Below are positions 41,200 to 48,942 of a stretch of DNA of 64,000 nucleotides, piece by piece. The position numbers and the translations under genes were made by a program. Origin of the DNA: PALSA-612 sp035652235. Its GTDB lineage: Bacteria > Actinomycetota > Thermoleophilia > Gaiellales > Gaiellaceae. The number at the start of each line of letters is the position of its first letter. The stretch's first letter is position 1. The stretch spans positions 6,112 through 70,111 of the forward strand of contig DASREE010000015.1 of the NCBI GenBank assembly GCA_035652235.1. Direction: 5' to 3'. The notes below the pieces were generated by a model. That model was not told where the DNA came from. It made no database searches and saw only the letters and a program-made list of their open reading frames with translations.

Positions 41200-41399
41200 A
41201 TCGAAGGCGTCATGGCGGCCCTGCAGCGGCTGCGCGAGCAGGGCCGCTCGCTCCTCGTCGTCGAGCAGCGGGTCGACCTCGCCCTGCGCGTGTGCGACCG
41301 CGTGTACGTGCTCGCTGGCGGCGAGATCGTCGTCGACGAGGCAGCGGATGCGCGATCGACTCCGAGGGCCGGGCGCTGATCGCCGCCCATCTCGGCTGA
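41200..41399 (+). pseudogene. Relic of a branched-chain amino acid ABC ATPase (livF-like C-terminus)
   Basis: One frame gives IEGVMAALQRLREQGRSLLVVEQRVDLALRVCDRVYVLAGGEIVVDEAADA, matching the C-terminal D-loop/H-switch region of LivF-type ATPases (VEQxxxLALxxxDRxYVL). It ends near 41345, and a shifted frame continues with EGRALIAAHLG and a stop at 41397-41399, the usual LivF ending. There is no Walker A, Walker B or signature motif, and no start. Only about 65 residues remain, with a frameshift, so it is a decayed fragment. No other liv genes lie nearby. Confidence 0.65.
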
Positions 41400-41426
41400 C
41401 CCGGCCGGCCCGCTGCCGTCCGCTGC

Positions 41427-41432
41427 GAGACT
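41427..41432 (+). promoter_or_regulatory. -10-like element of the SagB-type gene
   Basis: GAGACT (a one-mismatch TANNNT), seven bases before GTG 41440. Confidence 0.4.
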
Positions 41433-41439
41433 GTCGGCC

Positions 41440-42891
41440 GTGGCCCCCGGTGATACCGCACGCCTCCTCCACCGCCTCACCTCCTACGACGCGAACCGCG
41501 AGTGGACGACGCCGGTAGACGACCCTCGTGTCGTCCAGGAGTTCGTCGCGAACAACCTCGAGCGGCTCCCGTGGCAGTGGAAGGCCTACCCCGACGGGCT
41601 GCCCGAGCTCTGCCTGCCGCGCTCCTGGCCGGCGGTCGAGGGGTCGGCGGCGGAGCTGCTGACGGGCGGCTGCGATGCGCCCGCGCGCGCGCTCGACACG
41701 GCCGGCCTCGCGCGCGTGCTCTTCCTCTCGGCCGGCGTCGTGCGCGTCGCGCAGCGGCCGTACGGCGCCTTCCGCTTCCGGGCGGCCGGCTCCGCCGGCG
41801 GGCGCTTCCCGCTCGAGGTGTACGTCGCCGCGCGCGGAGTCGGGGGCCTGGACGACGGCGTCCACTGGTACGACCCGGGCGCGCACGCGCTCCGCCGGAC
41901 AGGGCCGCCGCCCGCCGGCGAGGCGACGACGATCGTACTGACGGGTATCCCCTGGCGCACCGGCTGGCGCTACGCCGAGCGCGGCTTCCGACACGTCTAC
42001 TGGGACGCCGGCACCGTGCTCGCCCAGGCGCTCGCCGTGGCCGAGAGCGGCGGGCTTCGCCCGCGGCTCTTCACCGTCTTCCCGGACGCCTCCGTCACCC
42101 GGCTCGTCGGCGCAGACGGCGTGCACGAGTTCCCGCTCGCGCTGCTCGCACTCGGCAGGGGCGCGCCCGCGATCGAGCCGGCCGGCGAGGCGGCGCAGGG
42201 CGAGGTCGACCGCGCGCCGTTCGAGTTCCCCCTCGTCACCCGCGCCCAGCACGCGGGTGACGGCGAGCAGCTGGGCGAGCCCTGGCCGAGCCCGGGGCGC
42301 CTCGATGCCGCCCCGCCTCCCTCGCCCCCGCTCGACGAGGTCATCCGCCGCCGCGGCTCCACGCGCCGGATGGACGCCGCGGCCACCGTTCCGCGCGCGC
42401 TCCTCGAGTGGTCGCTCGCCGCCTCGCTCCGCAGCGTCCGCATCCCCCACTTCGTCGCCGTCCACGCCGTCGACGGCATGCGGCCGGGCCTCTACCGCTG
42501 GCCGCACCTCGACGAGCCCGTGCGGGCGGGCGACCTGCGCGAGGAGCTCGTCTTCGTCTGCTTCGACCAGGCGCTCGCGGGCGACGCCGCCTTCGTGCTG
42601 ATCGCAGCAGTCGACGGCGATGACCTGAGCGACCGCGGCTACCGCGAGGCACAGCTCGGGGCGGGCCTCGCCTCGGGCCGCCTGCAGCTCGCCGCGTACG
42701 CCGCCGGCGTCGGCGCCTCGGGCATGACCTTCGTCGACTCGGAGATCGAGCGGCTGCTCGGCGAGCCGCTGCTCGGGCTGCTCTTCACCTGCGTGGGCGT
42801 ACCCGCCTACCGCAACCGTCCCGGCGGAACACCCGGCGAGCCGGCGCCGATGCGCACCGTCGAGCCGATCGTCAGGCCGCGCGAACGCTGA
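41440..42891 (+). CDS. SagB/ThcOx-type nitroreductase-fold oxidase, tandem
   Basis: A 483-residue protein with two nitroreductase-like halves. The first half begins LHRLTSYDANREWTTPVDDPRVVQEF, then YVAARGVGGLDDGVHWYDPGAHALRRTG and VYWDAGTVLAQALAVAESGGL. The second, after about 290, has IRRRGSTRRMDAAATVPRALLEWSLAASLRS, FVAVHAVDGMRPGLYRWPHLDEPV, and DRGYREAQLGAGLASGRLQLAAYAAGVGASGMTFVDSEI. SagB-like enzymes oxidise azolines to azoles with FMN in peptide biosynthesis, but lone tandem SagB proteins are widespread with unknown substrates. No precursor peptide or cyclodehydratase is near. Confidence 0.82.
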   Translation: MAPGDTARLLHRLTSYDANREWTTPVDDPRVVQEFVANNLERLPWQWKAYPDGLPELCLPRSWPAVEGSAAELLTGGCDAPARALDTAGLARVLFLSAGVVRVAQRPYGAFRFRAAGSAGGRFPLEVYVAARGVGGLDDGVHWYDPGAHALRRTGPPPAGEATTIVLTGIPWRTGWRYAERGFRHVYWDAGTVLAQALAVAESGGLRPRLFTVFPDASVTRLVGADGVHEFPLALLALGRGAPAIEPAGEAAQGEVDRAPFEFPLVTRAQHAGDGEQLGEPWPSPGRLDAAPPPSPPLDEVIRRRGSTRRMDAAATVPRALLEWSLAASLRSVRIPHFVAVHAVDGMRPGLYRWPHLDEPVRAGDLREELVFVCFDQALAGDAAFVLIAAVDGDDLSDRGYREAQLGAGLASGRLQLAAYAAGVGASGMTFVDSEIERLLGEPLLGLLFTCVGVPAYRNRPGGTPGEPAPMRTVEPIVRPRER

Positions 42892-43069
42892 GCGCGCGAG
42901 CCGGCCGCCCGCCCCGGGCCTCAGGTCCAGCCCGCGGCGTGCCGATCCTGTCCGCATCGCCGGACGTCACGGCGATGCCAACCGTGCCCATGCGCCACGT
43001 CTTCGATCCGTCGCGCCGCTCGCGGAGCTTCCGCCGCTCCGCGCACTCGGCGGGAACCGCCGGCCGCTG

Positions 43070-44167
43070 ATGGCCGTCGACGCGGCTGAGCGCCCGGCTG
43101 CCAAGCCGCTCCAGGCGCAGGCGCCCGGGCGCCGGACGACCCACCGCTGGACGTCGGCGGTACCCCCGGCGTGGACGCTCCTCTCTCACCCGAGCTGGGC
43201 GGCGGCGATGCTCGAGGGAGCGGCTGCGGTGGCGATCGCCTCGGTCGTTCCGCTGGCGTCGTGGCCGCGCGGCTCGCTCGTCGTCTTCGCCGTCGTCATC
43301 GGTCTCGCCGTCCTCAACGCAGGGCTCCGCGTCTTCATCGGCCGGCGGCTTCCTCTCTGGACGCTCCACGTCGACCTCGTCCTCGGCGCCCTGGCCGTCT
43401 CCGCAGCCTCGTGGGCGGCCGCGAAGGAACAGATCCAGCTGGCCAACCTCTATCTGCTGGTCGCGGTCTTCGCCGCCCTGTACATGCCGCTGCGATCCGC
43501 GCTCGCCCACATCGCCCTGTGCGGCGCCGCGTACGCCGTGGTGCTCGCGCTCGCGCCTCGATCGGGCGAGTCGGCCGCAGCTGCGTGGCTGGCGGTGTTC
43601 GGGACGACGACGGTCACCGTCATGGTCGTCGTCGGGATGCTGAGCGTCCTGCGCCGCGCCGCAGGCGAGGACTCCCTGACCGGGCTCGCCGCCCGCAGGG
43701 CATGGGACGAGCGCCTGGAGGAAGAGCTCGAGCGCGCACGGCGCTCCGGTGGAGCCCTGTCGGTGCTGGTGATCGATCTGGACGACTTCAAGCGCGTGAA
43801 CGACGACCACGGACACCTCGCCGGTGACCGTCTGCTGCAAGCGGTCGCTCGCAGCTGGCGGATGGCAGTCCGCGGCGGTGGAGACTTCCTCGCTCGTCTC
43901 GGCGGCGACGAGTTCGCCGTTCTCGCGCCCGGATCCGACGCTCGCGGCGCCCGCCGGCTTGCCAGACGGCTGGAGCGCGCGCTTCCCAGCGGCGTCGCCA
44001 TCTCGATCGGCATCGCCACCTGGAACCGTGCGGAGAGCGCGGCAGAGCTGCTGCGCCGTGCCGACGAGGACATGTACCGGGTCAAGCGGCGCCGGCATCC
44101 GAGCAAGGCCTCCCCTCCAACCAGTCCGGTCGTGCCCCCGCCAGCGGCCGTCAGCGGAAGAAGGTGA
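43070..44167 (+). CDS. Membrane GGDEF protein (diguanylate cyclase)
   Basis: A 365-residue protein. Residues 45-195 hold about five to six hydrophobic spans without a recognisable sensory fold (AAMLEGAAAVAIASVVPLA through TTTVTVMVVVGMLSVL). The GGDEF domain starts at DSLTGLAARRAWDERL, has VIDLDDFKRVNDDHGHLAGDRLLQAVA, and the intact LGGDEFAVL (residues 278-282), so it should make cyclic di-GMP. No RxxD inhibitory I-site is seen before the GGDEF. The C-terminal tail overlaps the convergent methyltransferase gene by 17 bases. Confidence 0.9.
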   Translation: MAVDAAERPAAKPLQAQAPGRRTTHRWTSAVPPAWTLLSHPSWAAAMLEGAAAVAIASVVPLASWPRGSLVVFAVVIGLAVLNAGLRVFIGRRLPLWTLHVDLVLGALAVSAASWAAAKEQIQLANLYLLVAVFAALYMPLRSALAHIALCGAAYAVVLALAPRSGESAAAAWLAVFGTTTVTVMVVVGMLSVLRRAAGEDSLTGLAARRAWDERLEEELERARRSGGALSVLVIDLDDFKRVNDDHGHLAGDRLLQAVARSWRMAVRGGGDFLARLGGDEFAVLAPGSDARGARRLARRLERALPSGVAISIGIATWNRAESAAELLRRADEDMYRVKRRRHPSKASPPTSPVVPPPAAVSGRR

Positions 44168-44822
44168 AGAGCCTCACGCTCGGGTCGAACGGACGCGGCT
44201 CCGACGCCAGCACGTGGACGCCCACGCCGTAGGTCTCCGGCTCGCCGTGGAACGAGCGCTCGGCGAAGCCGTACAGGCCGAACCAGCGGCGGATGGCCGC
44301 CCGCAGGTCGGGAGCTCTGCGCCCGCGTGTCCAGACGACGGCAGCGCCCGCCGCGCACAGCGTCGGAAGCTCACGGATCGTGTGCTCGACATCGGGCGCG
44401 GCGACGTTGCCGAAGACGCCGCAGACGAGGACGATGTCGGCTGGAACCGCGTCCGCGAAGCCCGAGGTCAACGACGCGTCGCCGGTGACGACCTCGACAT
44501 CGGGCAGCTCGAGGCGCTCGGCAACCGCGGCCGCGATGCGCGTGTTACGCGGATCGAGCTCGACGAGCCTGGCGCGGACGTCCGCCCTGCGCCGGTGGCA
44601 GGCGACGACGGGCAGGATGTCCCGGCCCTGTCCCGCGCACAGGCTGATCACCCGCACCGTGCCGGGTGGCTGCGCGTCGAGCGCCAGACGGATCTCGTTC
44701 CGCACCACCTGCAGCCGACGTCGCTGGTCCGACGGGCGGTCGTAGCCCGCGTGCCACGCCAGCCAGTCTCGCTCGACCGCCTGCCCCGTGGACACCCGAT
44801 CCAGCACGGGACTCAGCTCCAA
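44151..44822 (-). CDS. Class I SAM-dependent methyltransferase-like protein
   Basis: A 223-residue protein, apparently from TTG 44822. The SAM-binding core is VRVISLCAGQGRDILPVV (motif I, GxGxD), ARLVELDPRNTRIAAAVAERLEL (post-I acidic), VVTGDASLTS and ADIVLVCGVFGNVA. The C-terminal part (FGLYGFAERSFHGEPETYGVGVHVLASEPRPFDPSVRLFTFFR) is unlike common families. The substrate is unknown. It converges on and overlaps the GGDEF gene end by 17 bases. The TTG start is the weakest part; the next usable start would cut the N-terminal helix. Confidence 0.8.
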   Translation of the reverse strand: MELSPVLDRVSTGQAVERDWLAWHAGYDRPSDQRRRLQVVRNEIRLALDAQPPGTVRVISLCAGQGRDILPVVACHRRRADVRARLVELDPRNTRIAAAVAERLELPDVEVVTGDASLTSGFADAVPADIVLVCGVFGNVAAPDVEHTIRELPTLCAAGAAVVWTRGRRAPDLRAAIRRWFGLYGFAERSFHGEPETYGVGVHVLASEPRPFDPSVRLFTFFR

Positions 44823-44950
44823 CGACAGAGGGCCTGATGCGAGAGCACCATAGCTGTCGCGGTCGGCGTGATGCGCTGCCTCGGCCGCGGTCGGTCGGGC
44901 GCACGGCGAGGGCCACCCGCTACGATCGGGAGCGTTTAACGACGATCGGG

Positions 44951-44976
44951 CCGGATGAGCGGACCGGATGAGCGGA
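44951..44976. repeat. Perfect 13-bp tandem duplication at the DUF488 start
   Basis: CCGGATGAGCGGA occurs at 44951-44963 and 44964-44976. Each copy holds an ATG; only the second (44968) is in frame with the DUF488 gene. Confidence 0.95.
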
Positions 44977-45342
44977 CCTGTGGACGTGCGGGTGAAACGT
45001 GCGTACGAGCCGGCCGAGCCCGGGGACGGCTACCGGGTCCTCGTCGACCGGCTCTGGCCACGTGGCGTGACGCGCGAGCAGGCGCGCCTGGACGCCTGGG
45101 CGCGGGAGCTCGCCCCGAGCCCCGAGCTCCGCCGCTGGTTCGGCCACGACCCAGGCAGGTTCGACGAGTTCCGCCGACGCTACGCCGAGGAGCTGCGCGC
45201 ACACGAGCAGGAGCTGCGCGAGCTGCGGCGCCGCGCCCGCACGGGGCCGGTGACGCTCGTCTACGGGGCGCGGGACACGGAGCACAACGGCGCCGTCGTC
45301 CTCGCCGACCTCCTGCTCCGCCGAGGTCGGCAGGCGCGCTGA
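44968..45342 (+). CDS. DUF488 (YeaO-like) protein
   Basis: A 124-residue protein that matches the short DUF488 form: VDVRVKRAYEPAEPGDGYRVLVDRLWPRGVTREQARLDAWARELAPSPELRRWFGHDPGRFDEFRRRYAEEL and VTLVYGARDTEHNGAVVLADLL. The conserved DRLWPRG, WFGHDP and LVYGARDxxHN are diagnostic. Family function is unproven, though the conserved polar residues suggest an enzyme. The start is the ATG in the second copy of a 13-base tandem repeat. Confidence 0.88.
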   Translation: MSGPVDVRVKRAYEPAEPGDGYRVLVDRLWPRGVTREQARLDAWARELAPSPELRRWFGHDPGRFDEFRRRYAEELRAHEQELRELRRRARTGPVTLVYGARDTEHNGAVVLADLLLRRGRQAR

Positions 45343-45384
45343 CGGCCGAGACACCCCCGGCCGACCCGCGCCCGGGGCGTTCTG

Positions 45385-45852
45385 TCAGGTCGCGGTCACG
45401 CGCGCGTGCGGCGAGACGTAACTGCCCACCGGCGCCCGGAAACCCACCGCGATGCGATTCCAGCCGTTGATCGCGACGATCTGGAAGGTGAGCGCGACGA
45501 TCTCCTCGGCCGTGAACTCCGCCTCGAGCCGGGCGTAGACGTCGTCGGGCGCGCCGGTCTGCGGCAGCAAGGTGAGCGCCTCGCACCAGGCGAGCGCCGC
45601 CCGCTCGCGGGGGCTGTAGAACGGCGCCTCCTGCCAGCCGGCGAGCACGTGCAGACGCTGCTCGTCCTCGCCGAGGGCACGGGCGTCCTTGCTGTGCATG
45701 TCGAGGCAGTAGGCGCAGCCGTTCAGCTGCGACGCCCGCAGCTTGACCAGCTCGAGCAGGCCGGGCTCGAGCGTGCTTCCCCGAACCGCGCGCTCGAGCC
45801 CGCGCATCGCCTCGTACGCCTCGGGGAACGTCCCCTTGTAGTCGAGTCGCAT
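45385..45852 (-). CDS. AhpD-like carboxymuconolactone decarboxylase family protein
   Basis: A 155-residue protein from ATG 45852, preferred over GTG 45858 because GGGAGG lies five bases before it. It reads MRLDYKGTFPEAYEAMRGLERAVRGSTLEPGLLELVKLRASQLNGCAYCLDMHSKDARALGE, with the redox-active CAYC and DMHSKDA of AhpD-type peroxidase proteins, and ends IVAINGWNRIAVGFR. Such proteins reduce peroxides through the CxxC pair. It lies downstream of the MarR gene in the same direction, which suggests an oxidative or xenobiotic stress unit. Confidence 0.88.
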   Translation of the reverse strand: MRLDYKGTFPEAYEAMRGLERAVRGSTLEPGLLELVKLRASQLNGCAYCLDMHSKDARALGEDEQRLHVLAGWQEAPFYSPRERAALAWCEALTLLPQTGAPDDVYARLEAEFTAEEIVALTFQIVAINGWNRIAVGFRAPVGSYVSPHARVTAT

Positions 45853-45947
45853 CTCCACCTCCCGTCAACGCAGCGTGCCCTGCGCCGAGCGTGCGATCGG
45901 CCGCCGTGCCGGCGCCACCGCTCGAAGTCTCGCAGGCGCGGGCACCC

Positions 45948-46457
45948 TCAGCGCGAGCGGGCGCGGGCCGGCGCCGGCTCGGGAGCTGCGGGGACGAGCC
46001 CTTCGGCCAGCTTGGTGAGCAGCCGCAGCAGCTCGCCCTGCTCGTGCGGAGCGAGCCCGCTGAGCAGCTCGCGCACGAGCACACGCGCCCGGTTGCCGAT
46101 CCTGGCCAGGGCGCTCCGGCCGGCGGCGCTCAGCCCGACGAGGACGGAGCGCCGATCGGGTCGCTCGGCCCGCCGCTCCACCAGCCCGGCCGCCTCCAGC
46201 CGGTCGACCAGCCGTGTAACGGTGCTCGTCGCCAGGCCCAGCCGGTGGGCGAGCTCGCGCATGCGCATGTCGCCCGCCGACAGCACGGCGAGCGCCTGCA
46301 GCTGGACGGGCGGGATCCCCTCGGCCAGCCGCCGGTACACGTCCCCGGAGAGCCGGCGGCTCACCAGCAGGTGCGCCAGCCCGGGCCCGCAGCGAAGCAG
46401 CCCCTCGAGCAGCTCGTCCAGCCGCCCCTCGACCTCGGGTCGTGCATCAGCAGTCAT
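45948..46457 (-). CDS. MarR-family transcription regulator
   Basis: A 169-residue winged-helix regulator. The DNA-binding part is LQALAVLSAGDMRMRELAHRLGLATSTVTRLVDRLEAAGLVERRAERPDRRSVLVGLSAAGRSAL, with the recognition helix at STVTRLVDRLE and the wing at DRRSVLVGL. I use ATG 46457 (GGCGGA upstream); ATG 46490 would add 11 residues. It is divergent from the membrane protein at 46538, and their shared promoter region holds CAACTGTTG, a likely operator. Confidence 0.9.
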   Translation of the reverse strand: MTADARPEVEGRLDELLEGLLRCGPGLAHLLVSRRLSGDVYRRLAEGIPPVQLQALAVLSAGDMRMRELAHRLGLATSTVTRLVDRLEAAGLVERRAERPDRRSVLVGLSAAGRSALARIGNRARVLVRELLSGLAPHEQGELLRLLTKLAEGLVPAAPEPAPARARSR

Positions 46458-46480
46458 TCCGCCTGACAGTGTAACTGCTC

Positions 46481-46530
46481 TTGACGACAACTGTTGCTAT
46501 GCAGCTATATTTGTCGAGGAAGGAGGTGAT
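46481..46530 (+). promoter_or_regulatory. Divergent promoter with operator-like CAACTGTTG and extended Shine-Dalgarno
   Basis: TTGACG (46481-46486) and TATATT (46506-46511) form a -35/-10 pair with a 19-base spacer; CAACTGTTG (46488-46496) lies between them as a probable MarR site. AAGGAGGTGAT (46520-46530) is complementary to the canonical 16S 3' end over 11 bases. The segment is visibly AT-richer than its surroundings. Confidence 0.55.
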
Positions 46531-46537
46531 TACGACC

Positions 46538-47152
46538 ATGGAGGCTCATGCCCACTTCATCGACCGCCTGCGCGAGCACGTCCCGCACCTGCACCTCGTG
46601 CATCGCGAGACGACCAGCCCGCGCCGGCTGACCGCGACCGGGATCGTCGCCGGCGTCGTCGGCGGGCTCGTGCTGGCCGCACCGCTCGTCATCTACGACT
46701 GGGCGAAGGCGAGCCACAGCGCGCTGGAGCTGCCGATGGCCGTGACCGGATGGCTGTTCGGCCTCGACCACTTCGGCCGCAACAGCTACCACTGGTGGCC
46801 GATCGTCATCGGCGCGCTGTTCCTGCTCGCCTACTGGAGCGTGCTCGGCTCCTGCTTCGCCGGGCTCGCCGAGCGCGTCTACCACGTGCGCACGCTGGCC
46901 GGCAGGTTCGCGCTGGGCGCCGTCTGGAGCTTCGTCAGCTTCATGCTCTTCTGGTACATGCTGCTGCCGATCGCCCGCGACGGGGCCCCCTTCCGGCAGA
47001 CGGCGACCGCCGCAGGCGCATTCGTCGCCCCGAACTGGGTCTGGATCCTCGCCTTCACCCTGTCCGGGGTCGCGACCGGTCTCGGGCTGCACGCCCTCGC
47101 GGTAGCACGCGAGAGGCGAGGGCAGGCGGGAACCGCGGCGGCTACGCAGTAG
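46538..47152 (+). CDS. Five-span membrane protein under MarR control
   Basis: A 204-residue membrane protein from ATG 46538 with an exceptionally strong ribosome binding site. The soluble start MEAHAHFIDRLREHVPHLHLVHRETTS is followed by segments such as IVAGVVGGLVLAAPLVIYDWA, WWPIVIGALFLLAYWSVLGSCFAG, FALGAVWSFVSFMLFWYMLLPI and WVWILAFTLSGVATGLGLHAL. I do not recognise the family. A histidine-rich N-terminus and stress-type regulator may hint at metal or toxin response, but that is speculation. Confidence 0.7.
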   Translation: MEAHAHFIDRLREHVPHLHLVHRETTSPRRLTATGIVAGVVGGLVLAAPLVIYDWAKASHSALELPMAVTGWLFGLDHFGRNSYHWWPIVIGALFLLAYWSVLGSCFAGLAERVYHVRTLAGRFALGAVWSFVSFMLFWYMLLPIARDGAPFRQTATAAGAFVAPNWVWILAFTLSGVATGLGLHALAVARERRGQAGTAAATQ

Positions 47153-47167
47153 GCGCCCCCAGCACCC

Positions 47168-47199
47168 GCGAAGACGACGTCGACCGACGTCGTCTTCGC
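47168..47199 (+). terminator. Strong inverted repeat (15-bp arms)
   Basis: GCGAAGACGACGTCG (47168-47182), two bases, CGACGTCGTCTTCGC (47185-47199): perfect arms that give a stem of about 14 pairs. It begins 16 bases after the membrane protein stop. No T-run; likely terminator. Confidence 0.6.
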
Positions 47200-47269
47200 C
47201 TCGGGCGCGGGTGGTACGCGACAGCGAGCTGCTCCGCCGCCGGCGCCGCCGGTCTCGGCGGCGGTCGAG

Positions 47270-48778
47270 TTACCGGTTCCGCCTGCGAGCCCGCCGCTTC
47301 GCCTTGCGCGCCGTTGCTGCCGACTTACGCGTGCGGCTCGCCGGCCGTTGCTGTCGGCTCGGCGCAGGCAAGGGGAGGGACGGTAGGCCGGGGAGCGCGA
47401 ACGCCGGCACGCGGCGGTGACGCTCGTCCTCGGGCAGCGCGTTGTAGTCGGCGATCCAGCGGTCGACTTGACGCCGATCGGCGAGATCGACGCCGTCGGC
47501 GAGCATGGCCGTCGTCATCGCCTTTGCGAGGCCGAAGTTGCGCGGGTCGGACGCCCGTGCCGTGAACTTCTCGCTCGCAGCAACCGCCGCGGCCGCGAGC
47601 AGCTCGGCCGCTCGGGGCTCGAGCCGGGCCGTCGCGCCCAGGAAGCGAAACACCTCCGCGACTGCCTGCGGGAACCGCTCGAGGTGGTCGTCCTCGATCC
47701 CCACCTTGCGTGGCACGAAGTCGAGCAGGTACTCGCCGAGGGCGACCGCGCTCCAGGCGGTCGGTTCGCCGTCGGAATACCACGCGCGGAAGTCGGCCAT
47801 CGTGCGGCCGGCGTAGCAGACGAGATCGCGCCACTCCTCGTCGAAGCCCTCGCCTTCGCACCAGCCGTCGAGTGCCACGGCGAGCTCGTCGAGCTTCGTA
47901 CGAAGCGCCTCCTCATCACGCTCCGCCCCCTCCTCGTCGAGCTCCTCGTCGCGGACGCCGTCGAGGGTATCGGCGAGGACGGGAAGGCCGGCAAGCGGCG
48001 CGACCAGCTCGTCGGCTTCGGGATGGCCGGCGGCGCGCAGGAGGAGCGTGACGGCCGGCAGCGCCTCGCGATCGGGCCCGAACCCGACCTCGGCGCAACG
48101 GCGCGCACCCTCTGCCACCCGCGCAACGACCTGCGCGACGGGGATCTCCGCCACCTCGATCCCTCGCGTGCGCGCGGGCTCGAGCAACGCCTCCTCGAGC
48201 CCCGGCCCCGGCTCCACCGTGCCGGCAAATGCGTCCTTGATCGCTCCGCCCGTCGCCGGCCACTCGAAGGTGTAGCCGAGCAGTTGGCGGTCGTCGCCGC
48301 CCGGTCGTCGGCACAGGACCAGCATCGAGGTGACCGGCTCATCCGCGTCGAGCGCGAACGCGCGCTCGGGCACCAGCGTGCCGGCTCGCTGCGCGGCCAC
48401 CGTCAGGGGGCCCTCACCGAGGCGAGCGAGCGCCGCGGCCGCGAGCGTCGAGACAGGCGGCAGCGCGGCCACGCTCAGCGCCCGGAGCAGCGAGCGCCCG
48501 CCCTTCGTTTCTGCCACCAGCGTCACGAGCTCCGCGACCGCACCCGGCGGGCCGGCCTGGTGCAGGACCGGCGGGACGACGCTTGCCGCCAGCAGCTCGA
48601 GCTCGGTTGGATCTTCCACCCGGGCAGCGTCCCGCACGAGCGCCCGTACCGGACGTGCCATCCATTCGCGGAAGTCCCGACGCTCGTCCTCGCTCAGTGG
48701 CCGAAGCACGAGCCGACACGCTAACGGACTGGCCGGACGGCGCAGAAGCGGACTCTGCGACCGTCGCAACATCGGCAA
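47270..48778 (-). CDS. Protein of unknown function with basic C-terminal tail
   Basis: A protein of about 480-500 residues. The mapped frame starts at 48778, but GTG 48709 (LRPLSEDERRDFREW) may be the true start because earlier residues are low-complexity. The body is helical and leucine/alanine-rich: LVTLVAETKGGRSLLRALSVAALPPVSTLAAAALARLG, SMLVLCRRPGGDDRQLLGYTFEWP, and WYSDGEPTAWSAVALGEYLLDFVPRKVGIEDDHLERFPQAVAEVFRFLGATA. The last 40 residues are strongly basic (RQQRPASRTRKSAATARKAKRRARRRNR), as in nucleic-acid-binding tails. No catalytic motif is recognised. It may be cargo of the adjacent integrative element. Confidence 0.75.
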   Translation of the reverse strand: MPMLRRSQSPLLRRPASPLACRLVLRPLSEDERRDFREWMARPVRALVRDAARVEDPTELELLAASVVPPVLHQAGPPGAVAELVTLVAETKGGRSLLRALSVAALPPVSTLAAAALARLGEGPLTVAAQRAGTLVPERAFALDADEPVTSMLVLCRRPGGDDRQLLGYTFEWPATGGAIKDAFAGTVEPGPGLEEALLEPARTRGIEVAEIPVAQVVARVAEGARRCAEVGFGPDREALPAVTLLLRAAGHPEADELVAPLAGLPVLADTLDGVRDEELDEEGAERDEEALRTKLDELAVALDGWCEGEGFDEEWRDLVCYAGRTMADFRAWYSDGEPTAWSAVALGEYLLDFVPRKVGIEDDHLERFPQAVAEVFRFLGATARLEPRAAELLAAAAVAASEKFTARASDPRNFGLAKAMTTAMLADGVDLADRRQVDRWIADYNALPEDERHRRVPAFALPGLPSLPLPAPSRQQRPASRTRKSAATARKAKRRARRRNR

Positions 48779-48942
48779 GGCGAGCGCCGCTACCGCCCGG
48801 CGTCGTGTTCAACATAAGGAGCGCCAGTCCGAGGCCGCCCAGCCGACCGGCGTAAGTCGTCGGCGCGAGGCCAAGGCCGACCGCGCCGCCGACGACGAGC
48901 CGCAGCCGCGGCTGTTCGAGATCTGAACGGGGAGGTCGAGTG

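Noticed and set aside
48779..48942. Frame ending ...PQPRLFEI just before the integrase, as a possible excisionase
   Set aside because: No start codon in a sensible position and no HTH pattern; too weak to call.
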